Assembly: GCA_012064415.1 (NCBI GenBank)
Contig: SSNU01000010.1
Span: 61,428-125,427 of the forward strand
Reading direction: 5' to 3'
From: Gyrodactylus bullatarudis
Lineage: Eukaryota; Platyhelminthes; Monogenea; Gyrodactylidea; Gyrodactylidae
DNA length: 64,000 nt
A program made the translations under genes and the position numbers. This document shows positions 23,001 to 34,093 of this stretch, piece after piece. Position 1 is the stretch's first letter, and each line of letters starts with the position of its first letter. The notes beneath the pieces are model-generated. The model was not told the DNA's origin. It did no database searches and was given only the letters and a program-made list of their open reading frames with translations.

Positions 23001-23155
23001 AATACAATTAATCACACAGTTCAAAATAATTATTCCTATAACCTTCAACTACCTTGGCCTATGTTAGCTTTTTCACTTTTCCTTCCACTGTTCCTAAGAG
23101 TTTTTTCGAAAACATAGATTAGGTTTGTATTGATTGATAAATTATCCAAATTAAG
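23000..23155 (+). repeat. Inverted pieces of PLE-A 3' coding end
   Basis: 23015-23100 (plus) encodes the family A C-terminus (NNYSYNLQLPWPM). 23110-23150 is the inverted neighbouring piece (ACATAGATTAGGTTTGTAT). Small rearranged fragments. Confidence 0.5.
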
Positions 23156-25250
23156 GAAGATTACAATAAAGATTTGGTGAGAAAATTAATTTTATATTAT
23201 ATGTCTATTTTCTTAAATATAAATTAATCATAATTTCCATATTTTTATGACGTTCCCAAATATGGCACTGATTATTACATTGAATAAATTAGTACTGTTA
23301 GGAGTCAACAACTAATCCAATCCAAAAAAATCCAACCAATTAATTTCCAAGATACCCTTGGTAGCGCTTTACCACCGTTCAAAACGGAAAATTCAAAAAG
23401 GAAGATTAATTATTCAAGAAGAGAACCCATCTTAATGACTGACGATTACAAATTAATATAAAGATAAAAATAAACTTTCGGATTTCCAAACTTTATCTCA
23501 TACGTCCAGCTAAAAGATCTCGTTGAGACACATAGATGCATTTGAATTATGAGCGTAAATCTTGTTTTTTATTAATATCATATTAGAGTATATGAAAGTT
23601 ATGATAGGTAAAACCTCATCTGGGTATCATTAGAGAATTTTTCTATGAATCGATTGGTCTTGATTTGAAAAATTTATGTAAGATAAGTCCGGAATCATAA
23701 ATATTAGAAGTGCCTTACATATTAATTCGACCGCTATATATTGACATCTTCATTCCTATTTTCTGAAACAAATTTATAATGATAACCAATGGATCTGTAA
23801 AAGCTTTCCTAGAAAATATCATGACTATAAGTGCAACTATAATTGAAGAATTTAAATGTGTATATGTAATTGTATTTCATATAGATGATGCATAACGAAG
23901 AGATGATATTCGACGTTTGGTTGATTATGAAGATTGATCAACTTGCTTCCTATACTGCGCAAATAGTTTATATGATCAATCAAATCAATATGAATAGGAT
24001 CATGAAATTACGCACATAGTATGAGCCTTTCGAACCATTGAAGTAATCGTATAAATATATCTAAACGATTGAAATAATGGCTGGAAGTTAACGATCTAAG
24101 TTCTAATGTATTTTATTATAAAACTAGCCTCCATTCTAAATTTTATTTCGTATATATGTTATCGCATAAACCTGATCTCTAGATTTACTAGAACAAAGCC
24201 TGAATAAAACACTGAACTTCAGTATAAGCACAAAGTAGAAATTACATTGTTTTTAGACATTTAAACCTACTAGCTAAGTGTGGTCACTGGTTATTACTAT
24301 ATCCTTGTGAACTTCAGTGTTTGTACTAACTTTGAGCTAGAATAATACATCATAAATACTTTTTATCATATTTGTATATGATATGGTGTATACGACTTTT
24401 ACCATTCAAAGTATACTATACTATATGATATATTGTTTCCTTGAATTAATTTCTCATAAAAGAGGGGGAGGGGTATTAAGACTCAGTCCTCATTAAGGAT
24501 TGACAAAGTTATAAAATTTTGCATACGGCTTAGGTTTTAATTATGAAATTCATTTAAAATAACATTGATCCAAAAATATAACAAGATACATGGTTCGATT
24601 CTCGAAGAAGGTCTAAGAATTACTGAACTACTATTATAAGTTCTCGCTTGTTCTTCCAATTTGTGCTATAACAGTTTCTTTATGAGTTTGTCATTTGAGA
24701 TATGACTAGAGCTACTTTGGAAAAAAGCAATCACTCGACAGTCATTACCAAATTCAGATAATTAAACAATTCATATTGAGACTGATAAATCTGTAATTGA
24801 ATTTTGTCAAAAAGATCTCCTGCCAGGAGATTCGAAGATCATCCAAACAAAAAAATCCTTACTATAGCTAGTATATATGTTAAAGTATATTCTTAGAATT
24901 AGTTTTTTTATAAATATCCTAGTATAATCTTAATCCTGTACAAAACTAGTATATTCTTAAAAATAATTAAAATTTTGAAGATATCCTAATCACGTACTGG
25001 GCATGTCTAATTTGTCTTTTATTCTTTCAAATGACTTAAGATATTATCCCTGCAGAGACCTAATCACTGATTAGTAATAACTATCAAATAAGAAAGTAAT
25101 GAACGCTAGATCAAATTCTCCAATTTATAAATTTTATTCACTTGAACAAGACAGCGAATGATGGCATTTAGAATTACGTAAAATACCTTTTTACAATAAC
25201 ACGAATTACTTTGACAGTTTTAGTGCTATTGCATCTCTAAAATTCTTGTC
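23156..25250. other. Long stretch with no recognisable feature
   Basis: A+T-rich sequence with no ORF of note on either strand, no match to other parts of the window and no RNA gene seen. It is the largest bare block here. Confidence 0.45.
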
Positions 25251-25614
25251 CAGAACTCAGAGAATTTCCAAATGTAGTCGATCGTACTGAAATTCATTTT
25301 TCGGGTTCATCTTCTGGACTTAAAAATACCTCTGGCAATACTTCAAATCTTCCAGGACTAAATCTACCATCAAGAATTCCAAACTTGGTACCAGTTACTT
25401 AAGTCCCATTGCTAGAACCTTCCAATACAACCCCTATAATATGCCCAGGATCTCCTCTTGCTCGATTGAATTCAGGGATTTTCAATTGTAAATTCATACC
25501 TACATCAGGCTTGAGAAAACGTTTGTCCGTATCCGACAACATTTTATTATTTTGCAAAATTAAACTTAACAAACATCCTTGACGTTCAATTTCGATATTT
25601 CTTCTCTTGTACGA

Positions 25615-25738
25615 TAATATTGTCGAGCCTCATCAAGAATACTATTGTTAGATTCTAAACTCATGTGGAAGGTTAGAGAACAACAAGCGTAAATTTGAGT
25701 GATAAACGTTGTATTTCTTCTTTTCTCGATAAATATTC
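25615..25738 (-). repeat. Possible 5' fragment of PLE family D
   Basis: The minus strand reads ACGCTTGTTGTTCTCTAACC and then encodes ESNNSILDEARQYYR. The same order occurs at 42160-42260 downstream of a hammerhead (EPNLNILDEVRKYYR). It lies between the integrase core and the C-terminal domain of the KRBA2-like gene, probably as an insertion; its far border is unclear. Confidence 0.38.
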
Positions 25739-26439
25739 ATCAATAATTAATGAGGTTTTCAAATTCTGGTTCTGAATCCTCTGAGGCTATTGGTTTAAGA
25801 TAACTTGTACGAGTTAGGTCTGTTACTTTCTGATAAGAAAAATCGAAATTGATTTCTTTTCCTAAAATTGCCTTAAAAGGAATAGTTTTGATACCAGAAT
25901 GGAGTGAATTATTTTTGACTATTTGAACATGAATGAGACTACGACTCCATTCATTAGTGCCTACTTCTTTCATCCAACCTATTACCAAACGTTGGATGTT
26001 TGGTTTGCTCTCTCGATACTGCTCTGACTTTGACTATGTCTAGGAGAGCCATGAAAAATTTTGAGATTAGGAAACAAATGTACTAACGATTCAATGACTT
26101 TGTTTGCAAACTCTCTTCCGTTGTCACTTTGAAGGATTTTGAGGGCTCCAAACGAAGCGAATATTCGAGCCAATACTTCTGAAAAGGGTTGTTGTTTTTT
26201 TATCCTTTATGAAATAAATTTGGACAAATTTACTCAGATGATCTTGATACACTAAAATAAATTTGTATTCGCCATCAAGATTTGATTGGAAATCAATCAG
26301 ATCAACTTGAGCTCTTGAGTTATATTCCTCAGTTATTATTGGGTAAGTAACAATTTTAGTTGACTTGCTGGAAAGATTTTCTCGACAAAGTAGACATAAA
26401 TCTATAAGTATTTGAATTTTTTTAACGGTTATGTTTTTT

Positions 26440-27363
26440 GATGATGAAGATATCTTCATGAGGAATTAGAAGTCGAGTGAATATTTTGTGATTGAGCTTA
26501 TATTTCACCGGATCTCATCAGACTATTACACCGGCTTGATATTTATATTTAATTTCTGAGCATGTGCAAATTCCTCTTATTGGTTCAAAAAATGTTTTTG
26601 AAGGATGAAACATAGGGGGTGAGGGTTGCAAGATATTAAAAAAATTTGTAATAGTCTCCAGGGCTGATTTAGTTATCTTCTCTTCACGAATTCATCCATT
26701 GATAATTTTCCACTGTATCTTTTTCGTTTTTCCCTCTTTTTGTGTTGGTGGGAGGGAAGTTTTGCTTCTCTGTGCTATCATTAATTACAGGCTGTGAATT
26801 GATTTGATTACTAACTTCAGTTAGCTTCTCTTGGCTTGCACTTACATACAAACTTGTAATTGTCGCTGGGGCAGAGACATCGGGTTGATTGCATTGAGAC
26901 ATAGTTTTAACTACCTGCTTTTTTGGTTCACTAATTGGTTTTGCATCAACTTTTTGGTTCTCTGTCACTGAGGATTTTAGAAACCTTTGCAAGCTTCTTC
27001 ATCATTTTGAATCGCTCCTTTCCCTCGTAGCCTAACTTTGTAGCTAGCACTTTTTGTTTACACAGGACAGGTTCGAGTTTGTTTATAAAGTGGGCTTCCG
27101 CCTTACTCAGCTCTTTTTCCCTGACCGGACGGGGATCATTCGGGTTAACCTGGTAGAGGATACTGAAGTTGTTTACGTCTGCCGTGTGATTTGTAGCCTC
27201 AAGAACCTTTTGAACCTTACTTTCGCGGGTCCCACTATTTATCCAACATACAATGCACCACATTTGCATTTAAACTGGTAGATCACCCCCTTTCTTTCGA
27301 GCCAGGGTATTTGGTCCTTGTTTCGATCTGGTAGCAGCTCTATTCTCTCTATTTTCAAAAAAC
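26440..27363 (-). pseudogene. PLE (family C-related) 3' half inserted in the integrase gene
   Basis: Minus strand: ELLPDRNKDQIPWLERKG then VIYQFKCKCGALYVG, the beginning of a GIY-YIG endonuclease, followed by a stop. The frame resumes with NHTADVNNFSILYQVN and KAEAHFINKLEPVLC (about 27210-27060). A low-complexity C-terminal tail runs to 26684, and the element ends with a terminal repeat carrying a hammerhead (26470-26536). The RT is missing (5' truncation). Nearly 50 bp of integrase sequence is repeated on both sides (26391-26439; 27364-27412), interpreted as a long target duplication. Confidence 0.78.
26470..26536 (-). ncRNA. Hammerhead ribozyme, PLE-C type, near-intact core
   Basis: Minus strand: CTGATGA (26521-26515), GATCCGGT, GAAA (26506-26503), helix III as ATATAAG...AAAATAT, cleavage triplet UUC, then ACUCG. 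AGU just before CUGAUGA can pair with ACU after the cleavage site. CCGG upstream (about 26533) is self-complementary to CCGG in loop II. Helix I is short and helix II is closed by a G-U wobble, so activity is uncertain. It ends the inserted PLE copy. Confidence 0.58.
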
Positions 27364-27603
27364 TAGACATAAATCTATAAATTTTTGAATTTTTTCAAAA
27401 TTTATGTTTTTGTAATTTGTTCTAATTTCAAAATGAAGCCTGTCACGACCTGCATGCATGATTTTGGTATGAGTCTCTTTTATGATGTTGTATAATTCTG
27501 CTGTATGAAAATATTTAAGTATCTTTCCTTCTTCTTTCTGCACTGGGGAAACAAGCCATTCTCTTCTCTCCAATATAATAAGATCATATCGTTTTATAGT
27601 CAT

Positions 27604-28425
27604 TGGGAATTTTTTCGTGTTTCCAAAATTTAATAATTTTATTCGAGATATTAAGGAGTCATATAAATCAAAGATGTTCCATGCAAATCCTTCAAATATT
27701 CTTTGAAAGCTTCTATTGCTCTTAGTTAGTACAAAAATTGAATTTCAGGCTTCACTTACTTTGTACTGATTCAGTCTTAGTACTAGTAAATCTAAAGATT
27801 TACTGATTCAGGTTTATACTGTAACATGCACAAAGTCTTTTTAAATTTTGATAATGAATTGTGAGTGAATTTATGCAGAGTAATCTTCTAGGTTAGATCC
27901 TTGGTTTTTTCTTCGTTTACTTATCAGAAATCGCTTTTAGATAGCAAAAAATAGTTTTTTCTTTTAATATTATTACTACTCAGATAAATGAATATTCCAT
28001 TTAGGAGAAATATTTATATGTTGCAAGAGTAAGACTTTTGAAGTAATATGTTAATTTACCCTTGCAATTGTATTTTATCATATCCATGATGATATACATA
28101 GAGCAATAAATTTTAAAGTCTATATATTTTTATTTTTTAGATATCATTTCTTGTTAAAATTGGGGTAAATAAAATTACATTAATTGATAATTCTATTTTA
28201 TTAGTGAAAAATATATCAATTCTCTTGTTTGTGCAGAAATTGACAAGTAGTGTAAGCAGACAAATCGATGTAAAAAGAACTTTGATAAACAACCAAATTC
28301 CTTGTAAACAAAAATATTGAAAGTTTTCATTCAAGAAAATTAAATCAAAATCCTAAAACTGAAAAAAGATATAACAGAAAGATATTAATATCCTTAATAT
28401 TATTGAGAAAGTAAGAAAAGATGCC
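27604..28425. other. No recognisable gene
   Basis: A+T-rich. Short frames only, without motifs. The upstream end of the KRBA2-like gene may once have extended here but I cannot recognise it. Confidence 0.35.
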
Positions 28426-28429
28426 GAAA

Positions 28430-28483
28430 GTAAGGAATAAGCGCTTTTATTTCAGGCATACTCATCAGCCTTTTACATGCCAA
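28430..28483 (-). ncRNA. Hammerhead ribozyme, PLE-B type, intact core
   Basis: Minus strand: helix I AAGG (28472-28469) with CCUU (from 28435), CUGAUGA (28468-28462), loop II GTATGCCU, GAAA (28453-28450), helix III AUAA/UUAU closing an AAGCGC loop, then cleavage. GGCAT upstream of helix I (about 28481) is complementary to ATGCC in loop II, as in the 13617 copy. It lies about 0.4 kb downstream of the PLE-B endonuclease ORF on the same strand, as expected for a 3' terminal repeat. Confidence 0.68.
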
Positions 28484-28866
28484 ATATATACGAAATTACA
28501 AAGAAAAATATAAGTAAATCTGATTGGCTCTCTTTTGTGTTGGGGTACATCTGTATTTATCACATTGTCAAAAGGGTAGAGGTTTCTTTGATTGATATTT
28601 CCCACCCTGGGGTGGGATGCATTTTGATGACATACATGATATATGGATCTATACATTTCACTTATTATGCAAAAATGGTGTACACGAAGATTCATATATT
28701 CAAATTCTAATGTCTAAGTGATAAAATAAATTTTTTGTGAAAAATAATAATGAAAAGTTATGAATAAAGGTAATAATCAAAATAATCTGACAATTTGTTA
28801 ATAAAATTTTATGGAAATCTTTCGCAATAGTGTTCATTGGCTGAAATACTTAGTAATTTTGTTCGT
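28484..28866 (-). repeat. PLE-B 3' tail and terminal repeat
   Basis: Sequence between the endonuclease stop and the hammerhead. It includes the palindromic CCCACCCCAGGGTGGG at about 28600-28618, occupying the place of the TTACCT...AGGTA palindrome in the 6115 and 13500 copies. Confidence 0.45.
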
Positions 28867-29490
28867 CTATACTGTTACATCCGAGTTTCTTTTTCTCTTC
28901 CTCGTTACTTCTGGCTGACTACTCGTCTCCTCGTTCACTCTGTTTCTGTTGCTCATGTTAGGCCAATTTAGACCTAATGGTTTGATCAGTTTCTTCTGTT
29001 TACATAAGATAGGGTTCTCTCTTATGATAAAAAATGCTTCGGCTGTTTTTAAGGTGTTGACATTCCTCCCATTTTGTCTATAGAGAATGTAAAAGTTTGA
29101 TGGGGAGGCTTTTTTGTCGCATACCTTTAAATGATCTCTTATTGCTGTGTTACCAGTATATAGATGTTCATCTACTCGGTCTTCTAATCTCCTCGTCGTG
29201 TGTCCGATGTACTCTGCTTTGCATGGACACTGAAATTTATATACCACATAGGAAGACTTATTATAATCCAAAATGTCCTTTGATTCATTGGTAAACATCT
29301 TGTTTGTCTTGAAAACATATCTGATTTTCTTTCCTGGGAATGTTGATTGGAATAACTCGTTAACTTTCTGTTTTAACATTGTCCCATGGTTATCACTTAA
29401 GGGTTTCTCTTTTTCTTCCTCCCACATTTGTTCAGATGTGAGTTTCTTAGTTCTAGAGAATAAAGACTTCAATAGCCCTTTTTAATATTA
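28867..29490 (-). pseudogene. PLE family B endonuclease (GIY-YIG), best-preserved copy
   Basis: A 201-residue open frame covering the end of the RT and the endonuclease. RT end: IRYVFKTNKMFTN and SYVVYKFQCPC. GIY-YIG core: AEYIGHTTRRLEDRVDEHL, then the conserved IRDHLKVC histidine and the LKTAEAFFIIRENPILCKQ glutamate. A basic tail (RKRKRNSD) follows. Compared with complete PLEs the upstream RT with YVDD is missing, so it is 5'-truncated. The endonuclease residues look intact. A hammerhead-bearing terminal repeat follows on the same strand. Confidence 0.85.
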
Positions 29491-30400
29491 TTGATGTGTT
29501 GTTTTCATCTTCTAGTTTCTGTTTTAATATTTGAAAATTAGAAAAATTATCCTTTGTCTTTGAAATTTGTTAACCATTTTGTTTTTAAGGACGAAGCTAC
29601 ATATACAAACACTGGTATAAAGATTTGAAGTAAACTTATTTTTAAAACTTTAAATATGTCTTGTGCAAATATTTACTATTTTTGACAACCATCCTTCATA
29701 TATTTTCCTTATATTTTTCTTGAATTTTTCACTTATAAGTAGAATTAAAAAGAGAAAACCACTCACAAGCTAGCTCAATGAATGAAGCTTGAAATACTAT
29801 GTTAATAGAGCGATTGCAATTAAAATAAACAAAACTGCTCTCGGCTAAAACCATTCTCAGACTAATTCCTGCACTAATTGATGCTTTTTTTTAAATAGAT
29901 ATATTCTAGATTTTTCTCAAAAAAGTATTATGTATCATTGTGAATAGTAATCCTTAGTTGCATTGAAAGAATAATTAATTTGATGCACCCTCGAATTTTA
30001 TGCACCAGGAATAAATTTATTCAAATGAAATAACATGATTAAAGAACTAGAAATGCACAAAAAGCTGCAAATAGTAGCAAACAAATTTAGAGAACAACGA
30101 TTATGTTTATTTGAGATACACGGTAGCATAAGAAAATTTAACATAACGTCCCGAGTGCATAACAAGAGGCACTTAGAATATTTGATACACTAAAATACTA
30201 TATGATTAATAATGAGAGATTTATCTGATATTTTGTGACGATTAGTATTCATTTCAGTGTGTTTTGTGTGAATAAAATCTATTCACGAAGCATACTACAA
30301 ACACACTGAGTTACAAAACAAACTAGGGTGTTTTGTGTACACACTAAGTCACAGAAAACTATAACATATACATGCAAGTTTAAGGAACATTAAAAAATCT
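29491..30400. other. No gene; small inverted motif only
   Basis: A+T-rich. Around 30262-30345 CAGTGTGTTTTGTGTG-like blocks recur in direct and inverted order. No coding potential seen. Confidence 0.35.
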
Positions 30401-30412
30401 GAACAATAGCAA

Positions 30413-30760
30413 TTATTCATTCAAGATTAACCAATGGGGGTTTATTGTGCTCGTACTCTTGGGACTGTGAATAATACATCTAGTCTTTTTCTCTGTTTCC
30501 CTTTCTTTTTTCCTGAGGGGATGTCGACAGATTTCTTTTTCGTGATGGAGTAGGGGCTTGTACTTCAAGTTGAGAAAAATACCTCTTTCGATCATCGTGA
30601 GGTACAGCAGAAATTCGGTTACTAGATTGAAGTGACGTGGATCCATTTGGTGATTTGCAAATAGAGGGGGTGTTACTATTAACTGATGTTGAGGTTTTAG
30701 TTTTTGCCAATATAGTTGCTGCTTCATGGTTATTTGAACCAATCATTTGAGAGATGAATA
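30413..30760 (-). pseudogene. PLE family C C-terminal tail fragment
   Basis: The minus strand encodes NTPSICKSPNGS, then RYFSQLEVQAPTPSRKRNLS and SPQEKRKG. This parallels the tail of the family C copy ending at 36015 (TPSICKTS, PETQAPTPSRK) and the one at 62993-63256. Only the low-complexity, basic C-terminus is left. Confidence 0.6.
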
Positions 30761-30810
30761 TTAGATCAATCTCAATAATCTTTGGACGAGTTTGTGGAAA
30801 GAAGATACAG

Positions 30811-31520
30811 GTTAAGTGCCCGTTGTCTATCCCTCTCTGCCAAAATCGTAATTAGCATCTCGGTTATATACCAAACCATGATTTTTCTTAACCAATACGA
30901 GAACAGGGAACCCTCAACCAATAAAATTTAAGCACAGTTATTTTTTGATTTCTAAGTAGGATTCCTGATGTGTTTCACATAAATAGCCTTGAATAATATT
31001 TTTTGAAAAATCTTCTATGTAAAAGATTTATTAATATAAAGATCTACGTTCGATATGCTTTTCAGAATTCTAGCTTCAGAAATAAGAAAGTTAAGAAAAT
31101 CCACGTTTTGAACTATAAAATTAGTACCATTGAATGCAGAATTCAAAGCTAAGCACTTTCCTAGAATTTAATACTGAAATATTATTCCGGGTTTGAACTA
31201 GACGGTTTTAAAGTTGGATGCGTCAAATTTTAAATTTCTAATCAATATTGAGAAAAGTCTTATTCCTAATTTTCCTAACCGATTACTAAAATGGGGAGGA
31301 GTGGTGATCACACTATTTGGTTAAGTTAGAAATCCCAATGTCAGACCTCTCTCTTATTTTCACAATGATACCCTTTTTAACACGATCACTCGTATTCGTT
31401 CACATGAAAAATAATTATCGACATGTTTCATAGTATATCTGGTTGGAAACCTTCATGGTATGTTCTAGTTCATTAACATGGTAAAACTGATCTTTCTCTA
31501 CTCCTATTGTTTCACATTTT
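30811..31520 (+). repeat. Dispersed repeat R1, copy 1
   Basis: It begins ACAGGTTAAGTGCCC and matches, inverted, 56230-56741 over both ends, with a different interior at about 31030-31190. Its right part (31360-31515) also matches 55690-55870 in direct orientation. No coding sequence is recognised. It may be a terminal repeat or a non-autonomous transposon. Confidence 0.5.
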
Positions 31521-31674
31521 CATTGTAAACTCAATTTTTCAATTGAAATGAAAAAAATATTTAACGATTCCTTTTTTTCCATTATTAATTAATTGGCCTT
31601 GGTGACAAAATTCAACTCCTAAAAATCTAAAAAACTAGAGGAATTTGTACATTATCTTTATTTCAATATAAACA

Positions 31675-31745
31675 TAAAGGCGATGTAATATTCTGACGAG
31701 ATCCGGTGAAATATTAGCCTCATCACTAAATATTCATTTAACTTT
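31675..31745 (+). ncRNA. Hammerhead ribozyme relic, PLE-C/D type
   Basis: CTGACGA (31693-31699, one change from CTGATGA), ATCCGGT, then GAAA, TATTAG...CTAAATA as helix III, and ATTC as the cleavage region. Helix I pairing is poor and the upstream CCGG partner is lost. A decayed copy with no PLE coding sequence attached. Confidence 0.4.
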
Positions 31746-31749
31746 ATAT

Positions 31750-32220
31750 AGGGGATTTCTTCTTCGTCCAAAACGTGTTTTTGATAAAATCTGGTACTAT
31801 TTCCCAGATAATTATTATTGTGGTATCCCTTAAGTTACAACTATACCACACCTAAGAGGATTATTATTAATTGAAAATATATCTGCCAATATAAAATATT
31901 CGTGCTCATTATCAAAGATCAATCCTTACAATTTTTTATTATATCTGGTTAACATAATTATTTAACCTCAGAAAAAATTAAATCATATAAACTTATTCAG
32001 GATTTAGATGAGAATGAAGTATGTTAAACTTATTTTTAACCCTTCATATGCGTTGTAACGATAGTTGAGAGAACGACGAAAGTAGTATTAATCTAACGTT
32101 TTAAATGGAGGGAAATACATACTAAATTCTGTATACTATTGATTTATTCTTTCATAGAAAATGTAGTCAACATGAATTATTATCCCATAAACTGTGTATA
32201 ATAGTCAAAGTGTATCAGTA
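31750..32220. other. No recognisable feature
   Basis: A+T-rich; resembles PLE-type terminal-repeat flanks at its left edge, otherwise nothing assignable. Confidence 0.3.
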
Positions 32221-32224
32221 TATA

Positions 32225-32632
32225 CATATTAGCATATACGGTCTATGCTTTTCAATATACAAATGACTTGCCTAAAGTGTAACGAAAACATTTAACACCT
32301 GAGTTCCTTTTTGATGGGGCTTGTAATCATATTTTTGGTTTTCTTTTAATTAAGGTAGTAAATCCAAAACTTCAAAATGTAATTAATTTATTATTTGGAC
32401 AGCTATTGATTCTCGTAATCTTGCATAACCATATGCATAATATCAAGGTCGGTCCTTGATTTCAGATTTTCAAATACGATTACAAGCCCAATCAAAAAGG
32501 AACAGAGGGGTTAAATCGTTTCATTACACTTTAGGCAAATCCAGCGTAGACTGTGTATGCTAGAGGCATATACCGAAAAGAGGTATAGATGATCAATATT
32601 TTCGTTACACTTTTAATGTTGAAAGTGAAATT
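32225..32632. mobile_element. MITE sharing termini with the KRBA2-like transposon
   Basis: Left arm 32225-32335 and right arm 32465-32632 are inverted copies of each other. Both carry GCCTAAAGTGTAACGAAAAC-like and GGGCTTGTAATC blocks. The same blocks occur at 63346-63565 beside the KRBA2-like C-terminus. The interior of about 130 bp is non-coding. This suggests an internally deleted derivative of that transposon. Confidence 0.65.
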
Positions 32633-32639
32633 AATTAAG

Positions 32640-33756
32640 ATATTTTTGATTCAATAACTCACGTAAATTCTCAAATACCGAAAATCCACTTAAAATAAAA
32701 GTAAAAGATTAACTCCAAATGCAGATTTCTTTAAATATCATCAGTGATATCACTTTCAAAATGATAAATGTTTAATAATTGAATGAAAATAATAATTTAC
32801 AATTTAGTAAAAGTAGTAAAATAGTAAAATTTTAAGATATAAGAATAAATGCAAGCTGAAAAACACCAAAACTCTCCATTAAATAACAACAATGGAGAGA
32901 AAGAGAAGAAAAAGCTTTCATCGGCCAAGGTAGTTGAAGATTATAGGAATTGTTTTTCTGAACACATAGATTGGGTTTGTATTGATTGATAAAGAATAAA
33001 TCAATGCTGTCATCCCCAGGATTTTTGTATAAAACGGAAAAATTTGAAATTGAAGCTACTTTAGATGTCTAGTAACCGCAGTATCCTTATGTAGATGGCC
33101 ATTGGATCTTTTAGATAATTTCCTAATAGTTCTTCCTATGTACGAAGCTCCACAATCACACTGGAGTTGATAAACTAATAGAGTTTTCTCTTCAGGCTTG
33201 AGTAAATCCTTATGAATCAAACTGATAAATCTCTGTGTGTTAAATACAATTTTCAACTGTATATTATTATAAATTTGATCGATGAGATTATTAAGTCATC
33301 TTCTAATATCATTACTGGAACCTTTGAAGTTAAATTTCATGAATATTTTTTCCACCTCTCTTGTTTCGACAACCTCATCTCTAATCATAGCTTGATTGAT
33401 AAATTTGTCCACTAATTCGCCAGGATAACCATTATCATCAAACATGACTACGAAATTTCTATTTCATTTGTCCATTTCTCAGGACTTGCGATTCTTCTTA
33501 TCCTCTTCTCTAGACCAATTACCAAGCCAATTTTATGAGACATAAAACTGAAACTAGTATAATGAAGACACTTCTCGTTATCATTCTTCTTCTCATAAAT
33601 ATTTCTTAAAATTGTTCTATGTTCTTTCCATAGTGAATTTGATATTCGGATGAAATGAGTTCATCTTAAAGAAAAATTCATCCATTGATGCATTAGGTTT
33701 CATCAGAATAAAAGTGTGATCGACATATCTGATGTAAGATTGTAAAAATGCCAGAA
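32640..33756 (-). pseudogene. Penelope-like retroelement, family A (RT end, endonuclease, 3' UTR)
   Basis: Minus strand: SYIRYVDHTFILM (YVDD has become YVDH), FKMNSFHPNIKFTME, then several stops and frameshifts. The GIY-YIG block is well kept: LLVYQLQCDCGASYIGRTIRKL, NGHLHKDTAVTRHLK (33256-33056). A C-terminal piece (INTNPIYVF) and the family A 3' untranslated region follow to 32640. The catalytic change and frame damage make it inactive. Confidence 0.82.
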
Positions 33757-34093
33757 AACTTTTATATTTTAGTTTAATTATTAAAAAGCAAAAATGTATC
33801 AATTAAAACTACTAAAATAAGTCAAGACGTAATCTTGGAGATAAAAAAGAGAATTATGCTATCATTCAGTAATTTATTCTTATAATTTTCATTTCTAGCA
33901 ACGTAGATATAAAGGAATTGAAGTGAGAAGATTTGTAATAATAAATCAAAAGTGCGTCCAAGTTTTATCGGAAATAGATTACACAGGTTTTTCATGAAAA
34001 ATTTTAAAGGGTTAATCGGAAAATTAAACAGCTCTATTAATTTTTGCATTGATTATAAATCCGTTCTTAGATCTGAAATTTAAAATTTACTAA
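33757..34093. other. No recognisable feature
   Basis: A+T-rich spacer between two PLE copies on opposite strands. Confidence 0.35.

Larger units (their letters stand above)
25305..27603 (-). pseudogene. KRBA2-like DDE integrase gene, frameshifted and interrupted by a PLE
   Basis: On the minus strand, 27603-27364 holds an N-terminal block (TIKRYDLIILERREWLVSP) and an HHCC-like segment (THTKIMHAGRDRLHFEI). After the PLE insertion (26440-27363) the integrase core follows with RAQVDLIDFQ, LQSDNGREFANK and HSQSQSSIERANQ, which supply the D, D and E. Then come WSRSLIHVQIVKN and FKAILGKEI. The C-terminal domain at 25560-25310 reads KPDVGMNLQLKIPEF and GDPGHIIGVVLEG. This matches arthropod proteins labelled KRAB-A domain-containing protein 2-like, which are transposon-derived integrases. 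There are at least two frameshifts in the core (about 26165 and 25985) and a stop in the C-terminal part. The cysteine-rich tail of the 63622 copy is not seen. Confidence 0.8.

Noticed and set aside
23156..25250. Possible unique host gene in the long bare stretch
   Set aside because: No ORF of note, no conserved peptide and no splice-consistent frames were seen.
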